The notes beneath the pieces are model-generated. The model saw only the letters and a program-made list of their open reading frames with translations, had not been told where the DNA came from and did no database searches. The position numbers were made by a program, and so were the translations under genes. DNA of 64,000 bases from an uncultured Prevotellaceae bacterium (GTDB lineage Bacteria > Bacteroidota > Bacteroidia > Bacteroidales > Muribaculaceae), in assembly GCA_900319525.1 (NCBI GenBank), contig ONOU01000008.1, positions 30,253 through 94,252 of the forward strand, read 5' to 3'. Within the stretch, counting starts at the first letter, position 1; every line of letters begins with the position of its first letter. This document shows, piece by piece, positions 36,103 through 43,637 of this stretch.

Positions 36103-36927
36103 ATGATGAATGCAAAAGCCTCTCCCGTCAAGAAACGCCCACTCTGGAAATGGGCTCTCGTGCTGCTGGCATCGGTTATACTGGGTGTGATGGGCTACGC
36201 CATGCTGCAATTCCTGGCACTGGCCGACAATGACCTGCACCCGATTGCCATTACCCTTGCCGTGGCAGCCGTCCTGGGCTTATATGCCCTGGGAGTGAAA
36301 CTGATGGAGGGGCACTGGCCACGCGACCTGGGCCTGGGCAAACTGTTGCCCCACACGATGCTGGGATGGCTCATCGGCTTTGTGTATATGACCCTTGTAT
36401 CGAGCACCATCGTGGCCCTGGGCAACGCCACAGTCGATGTGCGGGGTACCGTATGGGAAGAAATCTGCTGGTGGCTGCTGGTGTTCCTCACAGTGGCCGT
36501 GGGCGAGGAAATGATCTTCAGGGGCATCATCTTCAGGCAGATTGACGAGCGGTGGAACACCTGGACTGCGCTCATCGTGTCGGCACTGCTCTTTGGCTTC
36601 ATACACCTGCCCAACAACGGCGCTACCTGGTGGTCGTCGCTGGCCATCGCCATCGAGGCCGGCCTGATGCTGGGTGCTGCCTACAAGTGGTCGGGCTCAC
36701 TGTGGCTGCCCATCGGCATCCACTGGGCCTGGAACTTCACCCAGGGCAACGTCTTTGGCGCGTCCGTATCGGGCAACGTGGCGGGAGGCAGCCTGCTCGA
36801 GATGCAGGTAAACGGCCCCGACATCATCACCGGTGGCGACTTTGGCCCCGAAGCCTCGATTGTCGCCGTCACCCTGGGCATCATCTATACCCTCGTTTTC
36901 CTCTTCACCTGGAACCGTCGCCCATAA
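36103..36927 (+). CDS. CPBP family intramembrane metalloprotease
   Basis: A 274-residue polytopic membrane protein of the CAAX protease and bacteriocin-processing (CPBP, Rce1-like) family. The active-site motifs are visible: GEEMIFRG (Glu-Glu and Arg, about 132-139), FGFIHLPNNG (His, about 165-174), and HWAWNFTQG (His/Asn, about 207-215). Around eight hydrophobic segments. It has no partner gene showing a substrate peptide, so the role (protein maturation or bacteriocin immunity-like) is open. The C-terminus GRP* is followed by a repeat-rich interval. Confidence 0.9.
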   Translation: MMNAKASPVKKRPLWKWALVLLASVILGVMGYAMLQFLALADNDLHPIAITLAVAAVLGLYALGVKLMEGHWPRDLGLGKLLPHTMLGWLIGFVYMTLVSSTIVALGNATVDVRGTVWEEICWWLLVFLTVAVGEEMIFRGIIFRQIDERWNTWTALIVSALLFGFIHLPNNGATWWSSLAIAIEAGLMLGAAYKWSGSLWLPIGIHWAWNFTQGNVFGASVSGNVAGGSLLEMQVNGPDIITGGDFGPEASIVAVTLGIIYTLVFLFTWNRRP

Positions 36928-36977
36928 AAAAGGGCAATGATAAAGATGTTGGCCCTGTGAAGAAACGTCTCTACTAT

Positions 36978-37059
36978 TAACCGTGCTAACGCACGGGAAA
37001 TTAAAAGAAAATTTAATTTTAAAATTAATTTGATAAATTTCCAGCCCATAGGGCGGTTA
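36978..37059 (-). repeat. TAACCG...CGGTTA hairpin-ended repeat (copy 2)
   Basis: 82 bases in inverse orientation to 14821-14957: it starts with the hairpin CCGTGCTAACGCACGG, continues in AT-rich sequence (AAATTTAATTTTAAAATTAA) and ends with CCCATAGGGCGGTTA. The terminal six bases are TAACCG and CGGTTA. It sits 50 bases after the CPBP stop. Confidence 0.7.
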
Positions 37060-37080
37060 ATGTTATGATGGACCAACTGC

Positions 37081-37110
37081 TATATCGTTCCCTAAAAAAA
37101 GAACGATATA
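37081..37110. terminator. hairpin between the repeats
   Basis: A perfect 10-bp stem TATATCGTTC / GAACGATATA with a 10-base A-rich loop. It could end transcripts of the ATPase gene, although the repeat at 37132-37194 lies between. Confidence 0.4.
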
Positions 37111-37131
37111 CACCCATCCACTACTCGACCC

Positions 37132-37194
37132 AAACCGCCAAATTTTACCGAATTTTTCGGTTATAACCGCCAAATTTAGCTAAATTTTTCGGTT
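37132..37194. repeat. 63-bp direct repeat R1 (left of ATPase gene)
   Basis: Two related ~30-base units in tandem, each starting (A)ACCGCCAAATT and ending TTTTTCGGTT. The first holds the small hairpin ACCGAAtttTTCGGT. It is repeated at 38397-38459 with 61 of 63 bases identical and in the same orientation. Confidence 0.9.
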
Positions 37195-37225
37195 TAATCC
37201 CTCATAACAGGCATTTACATGGAAG

Positions 37226-38359
37226 TTATTTCACAAAGTCCCAGAAGTTTTCAGGGGTAATGACTGTAAACCCAGACGGTGAATAGCTGTCGATAAACTG
37301 TTGCGGTACTCGGGATTTGGCACGTGGATTCCATTTGAATTCAAATGCCTGAATCACGCCGTCCTCCTCCTCAATAAGATCGATTTCTTTCTGGTCATGA
37401 GTGCGCCAGAAGTAGAGTTGGGCAAAACTGCCATTATACATATTACGCTTGACGCGCTCACTCACCATCAAGTTTTCCCACAAAGCTCCCATGTCGGCCC
37501 TGAGTTCGGGAGGTGCATAATTGGAAATCACTGCATTGCGCACACCATTATCATAGAAATACACTTTCTTGCCTTTCCTGATCTCATTGCGCATGTTGCG
37601 GCTAAAGGAATCCAAGCGGAAAACAACAAAACATTTTTCCAGCAGACCGATATAATTCTCTACCGTCTCCTTATCTACGCCCAGCATATTGCTTAATTCA
37701 TTGTAAGACACCTCACTGCCCAACTGCAGGGCCAGGGCACGGACAAGCTTCTGCAACACATCGGGCTTCTTGATTCCGCGGTAAGCCAGTATGTCTTTAT
37801 AAAGATAATCGTTAGCCAACGATGCCAGTGTACGCTTGGCATGGGCTGGATCGGTAACTACAGCAGGGTAGCAGCCATAAATCAAGCGCTGCTGCAACAT
37901 GCGCGACTCCTCTCGCTCACTTGTCTCCCTAGCCAATTCTGCCAGTGAAAACGGAAATAGCCGATACTCAATCGTGCGCCCCGTCGCTGGCTCATTGATG
38001 TCATTGGCCAGTTCCAGTGATGATGATCCCGTGACAATAACTTGGGTGGGCAACTTCAAGTCGGCCATCTTCTTGATGGTTAAACCAATGTTACGCACAC
38101 GCTGCACTTCATCGATGAATACATAGTCATAGGGCGACAACAGCGCTCTCAATTCGGTCGAACTTTTATTCTCAAGAAGCAAGACATCTTCCTGGTCATC
38201 ACAATTGAGCATGAGCACGTGATCCATACCATGGCTCAAGTGCTCCAGTATCGTGGTTTTTCCCACTTGGCGGGCTCCTAACAGCACAATTACTTTGCCA
38301 AGGCCGAAATCTTCTTGCAGGCTCGTTTCAATTAGTCTCTGTATCATAGCGTTAGTCAT
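37226..38359 (-). CDS. AAA+ ATPase with DUF4143 domain
   Basis: 377 residues from the ATG at 38359; a longer frame with a TTG start would begin inside repeat R2 and is rejected. Walker A is LLGARQVGKTT (about 26-36), Walker B is YVFIDEVQRV, and VIVTGSSSLEL is the sensor region. The DUF4143 domain follows from about residue 185 (GSEVSYNELSNMLGVDKETVENYI), and the C-terminal part (EIDLIEEEDGVIQAFEFKW) resembles a PD-(D/E)XK nuclease core. These ATPases are common accessory genes, many per genome in Bacteroidetes, with no proven function. The gene is bounded by direct repeats R1 and R2. Confidence 0.88.
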   Translation of the reverse strand: MTNAMIQRLIETSLQEDFGLGKVIVLLGARQVGKTTILEHLSHGMDHVLMLNCDDQEDVLLLENKSSTELRALLSPYDYVFIDEVQRVRNIGLTIKKMADLKLPTQVIVTGSSSLELANDINEPATGRTIEYRLFPFSLAELARETSEREESRMLQQRLIYGCYPAVVTDPAHAKRTLASLANDYLYKDILAYRGIKKPDVLQKLVRALALQLGSEVSYNELSNMLGVDKETVENYIGLLEKCFVVFRLDSFSRNMRNEIRKGKKVYFYDNGVRNAVISNYAPPELRADMGALWENLMVSERVKRNMYNGSFAQLYFWRTHDQKEIDLIEEEDGVIQAFEFKWNPRAKSRVPQQFIDSYSPSGFTVITPENFWDFVK

Positions 38360-38396
38360 CGATGATTCTTGAGCGCAAAAATAAACAGATTTTTCC

Positions 38397-38459
38397 AAAC
38401 CGCCAAATTTTACCGAATTTTTCGGTTACAACCGCCAAATTCAGCTAAATTTTTCGGTT
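38397..38459. repeat. 63-bp direct repeat R2 (right of ATPase gene)
   Basis: Same sequence and orientation as R1 (37132-37194), with two T-to-C differences. It covers the region just upstream of the ATPase start and probably the promoter. Confidence 0.9.
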
Positions 38460-38461
38460 AT

Positions 38462-38552
38462 GATGAAAAATAAGACCAGTGGCGCCGACCGTTTTTACCA
38501 ACCGATACAAGTACACCGACTTGATACCCAAATGCAACTCTCGTTTCTCCAT
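38462..38552 (-). pseudogene. 5' fragment of an esterase paralogue
   Basis: On the minus strand a start codon at 38552 opens a frame MEKRELHLGIKSVYLYRLVK, which aligns with the first residues of the esterase at 35353-36045 (EVKELQFGHRRVCLYQLVK; 10 of 19 identical). Similarity stops about 30 codons in, where repeat R2 begins. It looks like the stump of a second esterase gene cut by arrival of the repeat-bounded ATPase cassette. Confidence 0.6.
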
Positions 38553-38576
38553 AGCTGTAATTTTACAAATAAATTG

Positions 38577-38584
38577 TAACTTTG
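38577..38584 (+). promoter_or_regulatory. -7 element for the TonB receptor gene
   Basis: TAACTTTG, 30 bases before the start codon at 38615. No clear -33 partner. Confidence 0.45.
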
Positions 38585-38614
38585 CCTCTGATTTTAGGAA
38601 ATTGGATTTCAGCT

Positions 38615-40645
38615 ATGATACATCAACGGCTCATCGCGGCAATAACCATGGCTATGGTCATGCTGCTGGCTGCAGGACAGACCAGCGTCACCGACACCGC
38701 CTCGACCAGCTTGCCCATGCAGGAAATCGGTGAGGTCACGGTCACCACACGGCGGCCGGGCATGAGTCGTGTGGCTGGTGCCGAGAACACGATGCGCATC
38801 AACAAGGCCGAGCTGTTCAAGGCCGCCTGCTGCAACCTGGGTGAGAGTTTCACCACCAACCCGTCGGTTGACGTTAACTACAGTGATGCCGCCACGGGAG
38901 CTAAGCAGATCAAACTGCTGGGCTTGAGCGGCACTTATGTGCAGATGCTCGCCGAGAATCTGCCTGACTGGCGCGGCTCCGCGTTGCCATATTCCCTGGG
39001 ATATGTGCCTGGACCGTGGATGAAGAGCATCCAGGTGTCGAAGGGGGCGTCGTCGGTGCGCAACGGCTATGAGGGCATCACAGGTCAGATCGACGTGGAA
39101 TACCTTAAACCCGAAGACGAGCAAGGCGTGACACTGAACCTGTACGGCAACAGCGATGGCCGCATCGAGGTCAATGCCGACGGCAATCTGCACTTGTCAC
39201 CTCGCCTCAATGCCAACTTGCTGACCCACTACGAGGACAATCTGGCCGACATGGACCACAACCATGACCACTTCCTGGACCAGCCCAATGTACGCCAAGT
39301 CAATCTGCAGAACCGCTGGGACTGGCTGGGCGACCGTTACATTTTCCATGGTGGGCTGGCCTTGATCGACGAGAAGCGCCACAGCGGGCAAACCAAGGTT
39401 CATCATGAGGGAGCCGTGCCCTTTGCCATCGACCTGAAGACCCACCGCTACGAGGGCTACATGAAGCACGCCGTTGTGCTCAATGCCGAGCATGGCACCA
39501 ACATCGCCCTGATGGCCACAGCCGCCTTCCACAACCTGGACGGCACCTACGGCTACAAGCGATATGATGTCGATGAGACCAATGCCTATGGGCAACTGAT
39601 GTTTGAGACCCGTTTTACCGATCCTCACTCGCTGTCATTGGGACTGAGCGTCGTCCATGACCGCCTGTCACAAGATTATCGCCTGAGGCACGTCGCAGAT
39701 GGAGCCTTGACCCATCTCGTGGAGAAAGAGACCGTCACGGGAGCCTATGGCCAATACACATTCACGCCCGCCAGCGATGTGTTGACCCTGATGGCTGGCG
39801 TGCGTGTGGACCACAGCAGCCTGCACGGCACATTTGTCACCCCGCGCCTGCACCTGCGTCTGCACCCCGCACAGTTCCTCACCCTGCGCCTGTCGGCAGG
39901 TAAAGGTTACCGCACCGCTCATGCCTTGGCCGAGAACAACTACCTGCTGGCCAGCGGTCGCCTGCTCGTCATCAATGACCTGCACCAGGAGAGCGCCTGG
40001 AACTATGGCATCACCTCGGCATGGGACATCCCGCTATGGGGCAAGCTATTGAAAGTCAATGCCGAGTACCATTACACCCGCTTTGAGCATCAGATGGTCA
40101 TCGACATGGACCGGTCCCCGGGGCTCATCTTCATCAACGACCTGGACGGCAAGTCCCGCTCCCACACGTGGCAGGTAGACGTGTCCTATCCCGTCGTGGA
40201 GGGGCTGGAACTGACCGTCGCCTATCGTCACAACGACGTCAAGACGACTTATGACGGCAAGTTGCGCGAGAAACCGCTCACGCCGCGTTGCAAGGGCCTG
40301 TTCACTGCGTCCTACAAGACTCCGCTGGGGTTGTGGCAGTTTGACGTCACACTGCAACTCAACGGCAGCGGCCGCATGCCGGACCCCTACTATATAGACA
40401 ATCCCGTCCAGTTGTCATGGCCCACCCATTTCCCTGCCCATTGCCAGCTCAATGCCCAAGTCACCCGCTGGTTCAGGCATTTTTCGGTTTATCTGGGCGG
40501 CGAGAACCTGACCAACTACCGCCAGCCTAATCCCATCATCGCTGCCGACCGGCCCTGGAGCCAGTCGTTTGAGCCGACAATGATATGGGGGCCCGTGAGC
40601 GGGGCAATGGCCTATCTGGGCATCCGCATCAACCTTTTTAGATAA
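38615..40645 (+). CDS. TonB-dependent outer-membrane receptor, probably metal-related
   Basis: 676 residues. A signal peptide (about 1-22) is followed by a likely TonB box region (EIGEVTVTTRRPG), a plug domain (about 35-165; GLSGTYVQMLAENLPDWRG, PGPWMKSIQVSKGASSVRNGYEGITGQID) and a 22-strand-type beta-barrel ending in aromatic-rich strands (GPVSGAMAYLGIRINLF). A His/Asp-rich loop (MDHNHDHFLD) is a possible metal site. The start at 38615 is preferred over 38582, whose extra residues are not signal-like. It shares a transcript with a heavy-metal-associated-domain protein 28 bases downstream, so copper or another soft metal is a reasonable guess for the cargo. Confidence 0.88.
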   Translation: MIHQRLIAAITMAMVMLLAAGQTSVTDTASTSLPMQEIGEVTVTTRRPGMSRVAGAENTMRINKAELFKAACCNLGESFTTNPSVDVNYSDAATGAKQIKLLGLSGTYVQMLAENLPDWRGSALPYSLGYVPGPWMKSIQVSKGASSVRNGYEGITGQIDVEYLKPEDEQGVTLNLYGNSDGRIEVNADGNLHLSPRLNANLLTHYEDNLADMDHNHDHFLDQPNVRQVNLQNRWDWLGDRYIFHGGLALIDEKRHSGQTKVHHEGAVPFAIDLKTHRYEGYMKHAVVLNAEHGTNIALMATAAFHNLDGTYGYKRYDVDETNAYGQLMFETRFTDPHSLSLGLSVVHDRLSQDYRLRHVADGALTHLVEKETVTGAYGQYTFTPASDVLTLMAGVRVDHSSLHGTFVTPRLHLRLHPAQFLTLRLSAGKGYRTAHALAENNYLLASGRLLVINDLHQESAWNYGITSAWDIPLWGKLLKVNAEYHYTRFEHQMVIDMDRSPGLIFINDLDGKSRSHTWQVDVSYPVVEGLELTVAYRHNDVKTTYDGKLREKPLTPRCKGLFTASYKTPLGLWQFDVTLQLNGSGRMPDPYYIDNPVQLSWPTHFPAHCQLNAQVTRWFRHFSVYLGGENLTNYRQPNPIIAADRPWSQSFEPTMIWGPVSGAMAYLGIRINLFR

Positions 40646-40673
40646 GAGATAAAAGATAATCGATAAGAGAGAC

Positions 40674-41003
40674 ATGAAAAAGTATTTATTATTGCTCATC
40701 GCTGCCCTCACGCTGAGCATGGCCAGCGCCAAGGACATCAAGACCGTGGTACTCACCACCGTGCCGCAGATGCACTGCGAGAATTGCGAGAAGCGCATCA
40801 AGGAGAACATCCGCTTTGAAAAGGGCATCAAGAAGATTGTCACCGACGTTGAACATCAGACGGTTACGATCACCTATGACGCCGACAAGACCACCGTCGA
40901 GAACATCATCAAGGGTTTTGAGAAGATCAAGTACAATGCCCGCGAGGTCAAGGACGGTGAGCAGGTCGTTACCGACGAGGAAGAGGAGTGCCCCAACATG
41001 TAA
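40674..41003 (+). CDS. exported heavy-metal-associated (HMA) domain protein
   Basis: 109 residues. A signal peptide (MKKYLLLLIAALTLSMASA) is followed by one HMA domain (about 22-90) with the metal motif MHCENC (MxCxxC) and the usual beta-alpha-beta-beta-alpha-beta pattern (VTDVEHQTVTITYDADKTT). The tail is acidic (TDEEEECPNM) with one more Cys. This resembles periplasmic copper or mercury chaperones, and it is co-transcribed with the TonB receptor. It could pass metal from the receptor or trap excess metal; no P-type ATPase or efflux gene is adjacent. Confidence 0.88.
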   Translation: MKKYLLLLIAALTLSMASAKDIKTVVLTTVPQMHCENCEKRIKENIRFEKGIKKIVTDVEHQTVTITYDADKTTVENIIKGFEKIKYNAREVKDGEQVVTDEEEECPNM

Positions 41004-41024
41004 CTAGCCCGCTGTCGATAGGGA

Positions 41025-41155
41025 CTACTTGCGGTAGGTCTGGTCCTGGAAAGTGATGACCAGCATCAACCCGAATTTGGAAGTGTCGCTGGTGAGGAAA
41101 TCGGCGATGTGGGCGGTCGTGTGCTCATCGGCGATGGCCTGTTCCCGCGTGCAGG
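41025..41155 (-). pseudogene. possible decayed coding remnant
   Basis: On the minus strand about 43 codons read open up to a TAG at 41025-41027 (for example TREQAIADEHTTAHIADFL then LMLVITFQDQTYRK), with GC-rich codon use like the surrounding genes. There is no start codon and no upstream continuation in frame; AT-rich sequence follows from about 41156. I read it as the C-terminal stump of a lost gene whose family I do not recognise. Confidence 0.4.
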
Positions 41156-41320
41156 GAAATATAAAACGGTCTTTCGTAGTCTTTTATGGTGGCGAAGGTA
41201 TGGCGCCGTTTTTGAGTCCTCCACCATGTAAAAAAGCAAAGAAACAATTTTTTTTCGTTTTCTTGTTTAAAAAGGGGCACCTTGTGTGTTATTATGGTGT
41301 AGCAACAATTTAGAGAACAA

Positions 41321-41815
41321 ATGACGATAGACGCATTCAACCGACAAGCGACACAATTCAGAGGGCTGGCGCTGCAGGCGGCCGCTGCAGCGGGTGCCGA
41401 CGCCGACACCGCCGAGGACGTGGCCCAGGAGACCCTCCTGCGCTTGTGGCAGATGCGTGACGATCCCCGGCTACACAATCCCGAGGGCTATGCCACGGTG
41501 ATTGCACGCCACCTGACCCTGAACCAGTTGCGCCGCAAGCCGCCACTCCCGCTCGACGATCGGCAGGCCACCGATCTCACGGTGCCCTCCCCGCTGGACC
41601 TGATGTTGCAACGCGAGGACGAGAGGTGGCTCAGGCAACGCATCAGGAATCTGCCCTACACCCAGCACGCCATCCTCAGGCTGCGTGAGGTGGAACACCG
41701 CTCCAACAGCGAGATCGCCACCATCCTGGGCATCCAGCCATCGAGCGTGAATACCCTGCTGGCGAGGGCACGACGACAGTTACTCAAAGAGATTCAACAA
41801 TCAAGAAAGAACTGA
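41321..41815 (+). CDS. ECF-type RNA polymerase sigma factor
   Basis: 164 residues, the two-domain ECF layout. Region 2 includes DTAEDVAQETLLRLWQMRD (about 28-46), and region 4 includes LPYTQHAILRLREVEHRSNSEIATILGIQ and SSVNTLLARARRQL (about 110-155), the helix-turn-helix for -35 recognition. It is the first gene of a five-gene group and is followed 5 bases later by a membrane protein that looks like its anti-sigma factor. The AT-rich 160 bases upstream probably hold a self-regulated promoter, which I cannot define. Confidence 0.92.
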   Translation: MTIDAFNRQATQFRGLALQAAAAAGADADTAEDVAQETLLRLWQMRDDPRLHNPEGYATVIARHLTLNQLRRKPPLPLDDRQATDLTVPSPLDLMLQREDERWLRQRIRNLPYTQHAILRLREVEHRSNSEIATILGIQPSSVNTLLARARRQLLKEIQQSRKN

Positions 41816-41820
41816 AACCG

Positions 41821-42513
41821 ATGAAACAGTTATCTCAACAACAAGCGGGCACATTGCTCGACAGATACATGGACGGCCTCACCACCCTGGAGGAGGAAGC
41901 CGCGCTGCGTCGGTACTTCAGAGACAATGACGACATCCCCGACGAGTGGCAGGACTACAAGGTGATGTTCAGCTACCTGGACAGCGGCATGGAGGAGGGC
42001 AACCTGCCTGCACAGGAGCCCCAACGAACGCCATTCATTGCCCAGATGGGCCGCCGCTGGTGGGGCATCGCGGCAGCAGCCTGCATCACCGCCGCCATCG
42101 TGGCCACAGCCGTGCTGCGCCAGCCCTCATCCCCCACCCTGCCCGAGGCTCCCGCCGTTACCGCCCAGGTGGACAACGACACCGTTTCCATCCCGCCCGC
42201 AGTGGAAACCGAGCCCCAGCAATTGGCAACGACTGCGCCGGCATGTCCAGTGGGTCGAGGCTCTGCCTCGGCCACGAGACAAGCCTCTCGCTCCCGCCGC
42301 CTGCAAGCCGAGAATGCAAAACTCGCCCGCGAGAACGAACGCCTGCAACGCGAACTGGCCGACCTGAAGCGCCGCGCCTTCATCATCGACCTGGAGGCCA
42401 ACGGCTTCCGTGCCGTGCAGGACGAGGACGGCAGCATCGTGCTCATCGACCTTGAGCAAGAGTTAGAGAACGAATTGAACAACCAACCAACAGCAAATAT
42501 TCCAGCATTATGA
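41821..42513 (+). CDS. putative anti-sigma factor, single-span membrane protein
   Basis: 230 residues. The N-terminal ~70 residues (LLDRYMDGLTTLEEEAALRRYF) resemble the cytoplasmic part of FecR-like or zinc-less anti-sigma factors. One membrane segment lies at about 80-99 (GIAAAACITAAIVATAVL). The periplasmic part is a Pro/Thr linker, then a coiled coil (LQAENAKLARENERLQRELA, about 160-185) and a short C-terminal domain. No HxxxCxxC zinc site is seen. Position directly after an ECF sigma gene is the main support. Its stop overlaps the next start (ATGA). Confidence 0.7.
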   Translation: MKQLSQQQAGTLLDRYMDGLTTLEEEAALRRYFRDNDDIPDEWQDYKVMFSYLDSGMEEGNLPAQEPQRTPFIAQMGRRWWGIAAAACITAAIVATAVLRQPSSPTLPEAPAVTAQVDNDTVSIPPAVETEPQQLATTAPACPVGRGSASATRQASRSRRLQAENAKLARENERLQRELADLKRRAFIIDLEANGFRAVQDEDGSIVLIDLEQELENELNNQPTANIPAL

Positions 42514-43559
42514 AAACGCTAAATAATATCATCGTCACCACGACCATCATCATGGTAGCCATCATGGCCCTGCTCACATCTTTCACGGCCAGCGCCAACG
42601 TCTATGAGGACCGCCTGAAGGAGGCATTCGACAACATCACCAAAGCCGTGCCGCTTGAGGACCTCAGCCAGATGCACACCACCTACACCGACCCCGAGAC
42701 CGGAGTCAAGGAAGGCCAACTCGACGTCATCAAGTTCACCATCGACAGCGAGAACATGGGCCTGATCAACAACGCCAAACGGGTCTATGAGCAAGTCAAT
42801 GGCAATAGCACTGCAGATATCTATACCCTGTGGTGGAATGACAACCATGACGTCACCTTCCAGGGCTACCGCCTGTATTACAGCCCCGAGAATGCCATCA
42901 CTGTGGGCATCGGCTGTGACCACTGCTATACCGTGGGCTTTCTCACCCCCAATGACAAGCAACACCGCACGACCTACACCATCGAGTGGAGTGAAGACGT
43001 TGACGATGGCATCAGTGGTCGAATCGTCACCACCTATGCTCCCATCAAGCCGAAAGTGACCGATGGCATGAGAATCAGTTCGGTGGTTATGAGTCCTGAC
43101 GATTACGACAAATACATGGAGCAATTCCAAGCCGGCATGGAGAAATACCAAGAGGGCATGGAGAAGTACCAGAGCGCCATGGAAAAAGCCCAAGGAAGTC
43201 TGGAAAAGGCCCATGGTGCGCTCTCTAGACTATCGGACGGTAATGGCCATTCATACTCTTTTTCCTCGTCAAGTTCATCTTCCTCCTCAAGCAAGACCGA
43301 TGCTAAGAGTTGGATGCAGAAACTGCTCTTCTATGTCGAGAAACTGCAAGACAACGGCAGCGCACACTACCTCTATCTGTCCAAACTCTACGAACTGTGC
43401 AAAAATACCGAAGGCCTCGACCAAACGGACCTGAAAATCGGTATGCAGCAACTGGCCTCAATCTATAAGAAACTCAAGGCCAAGAACGAACTCAAGGAAA
43501 ACGAACTCCAATTCCTAGAGAGCATGGTCGATCTGCTCCAGAGCAAAATCAAGAAGTAA
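42510..43559 (+). CDS. exported hypothetical protein of the ECF operon
   Basis: 349 residues, signal peptide about 1-28. The mature N-terminal half (about 30-190) has mixed beta strands and no family I recognise. The middle (about 193-235) is a run of near-repeats MEKYQ-EGMEKYQ-SAMEKAQ-GSLEKAH forming a likely coiled coil, then a Ser-rich stretch (about 248-262), then a helical C-terminal part (about 265-349). It may be a periplasmic sensor or structural partner controlled by the sigma factor. Translation starts within the stop of the anti-sigma gene, so the two are coupled. Confidence 0.65.
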   Translation: MKTLNNIIVTTTIIMVAIMALLTSFTASANVYEDRLKEAFDNITKAVPLEDLSQMHTTYTDPETGVKEGQLDVIKFTIDSENMGLINNAKRVYEQVNGNSTADIYTLWWNDNHDVTFQGYRLYYSPENAITVGIGCDHCYTVGFLTPNDKQHRTTYTIEWSEDVDDGISGRIVTTYAPIKPKVTDGMRISSVVMSPDDYDKYMEQFQAGMEKYQEGMEKYQSAMEKAQGSLEKAHGALSRLSDGNGHSYSFSSSSSSSSSSKTDAKSWMQKLLFYVEKLQDNGSAHYLYLSKLYELCKNTEGLDQTDLKIGMQQLASIYKKLKAKNELKENELQFLESMVDLLQSKIKK

Positions 43560-43590
43560 AAGCCACTGATCATATCCAAGTTTAACCTAT

Positions 43591-43606
43591 TGTTTCATGT
43601 GAAACA
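43591..43606. other. parS-like palindrome
   Basis: TGTTTCATGTGAAACA differs at one base (T for C at position 8) from the widely conserved parS consensus TGTTTCACGTGAAACA bound by ParB. It is in the 78-base gap between two genes of the ECF operon. A single imperfect site could also be chance or a different operator. Confidence 0.4.
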
Positions 43607-43637
43607 ACACATGAGACGGCCACCACTATACCCGATC

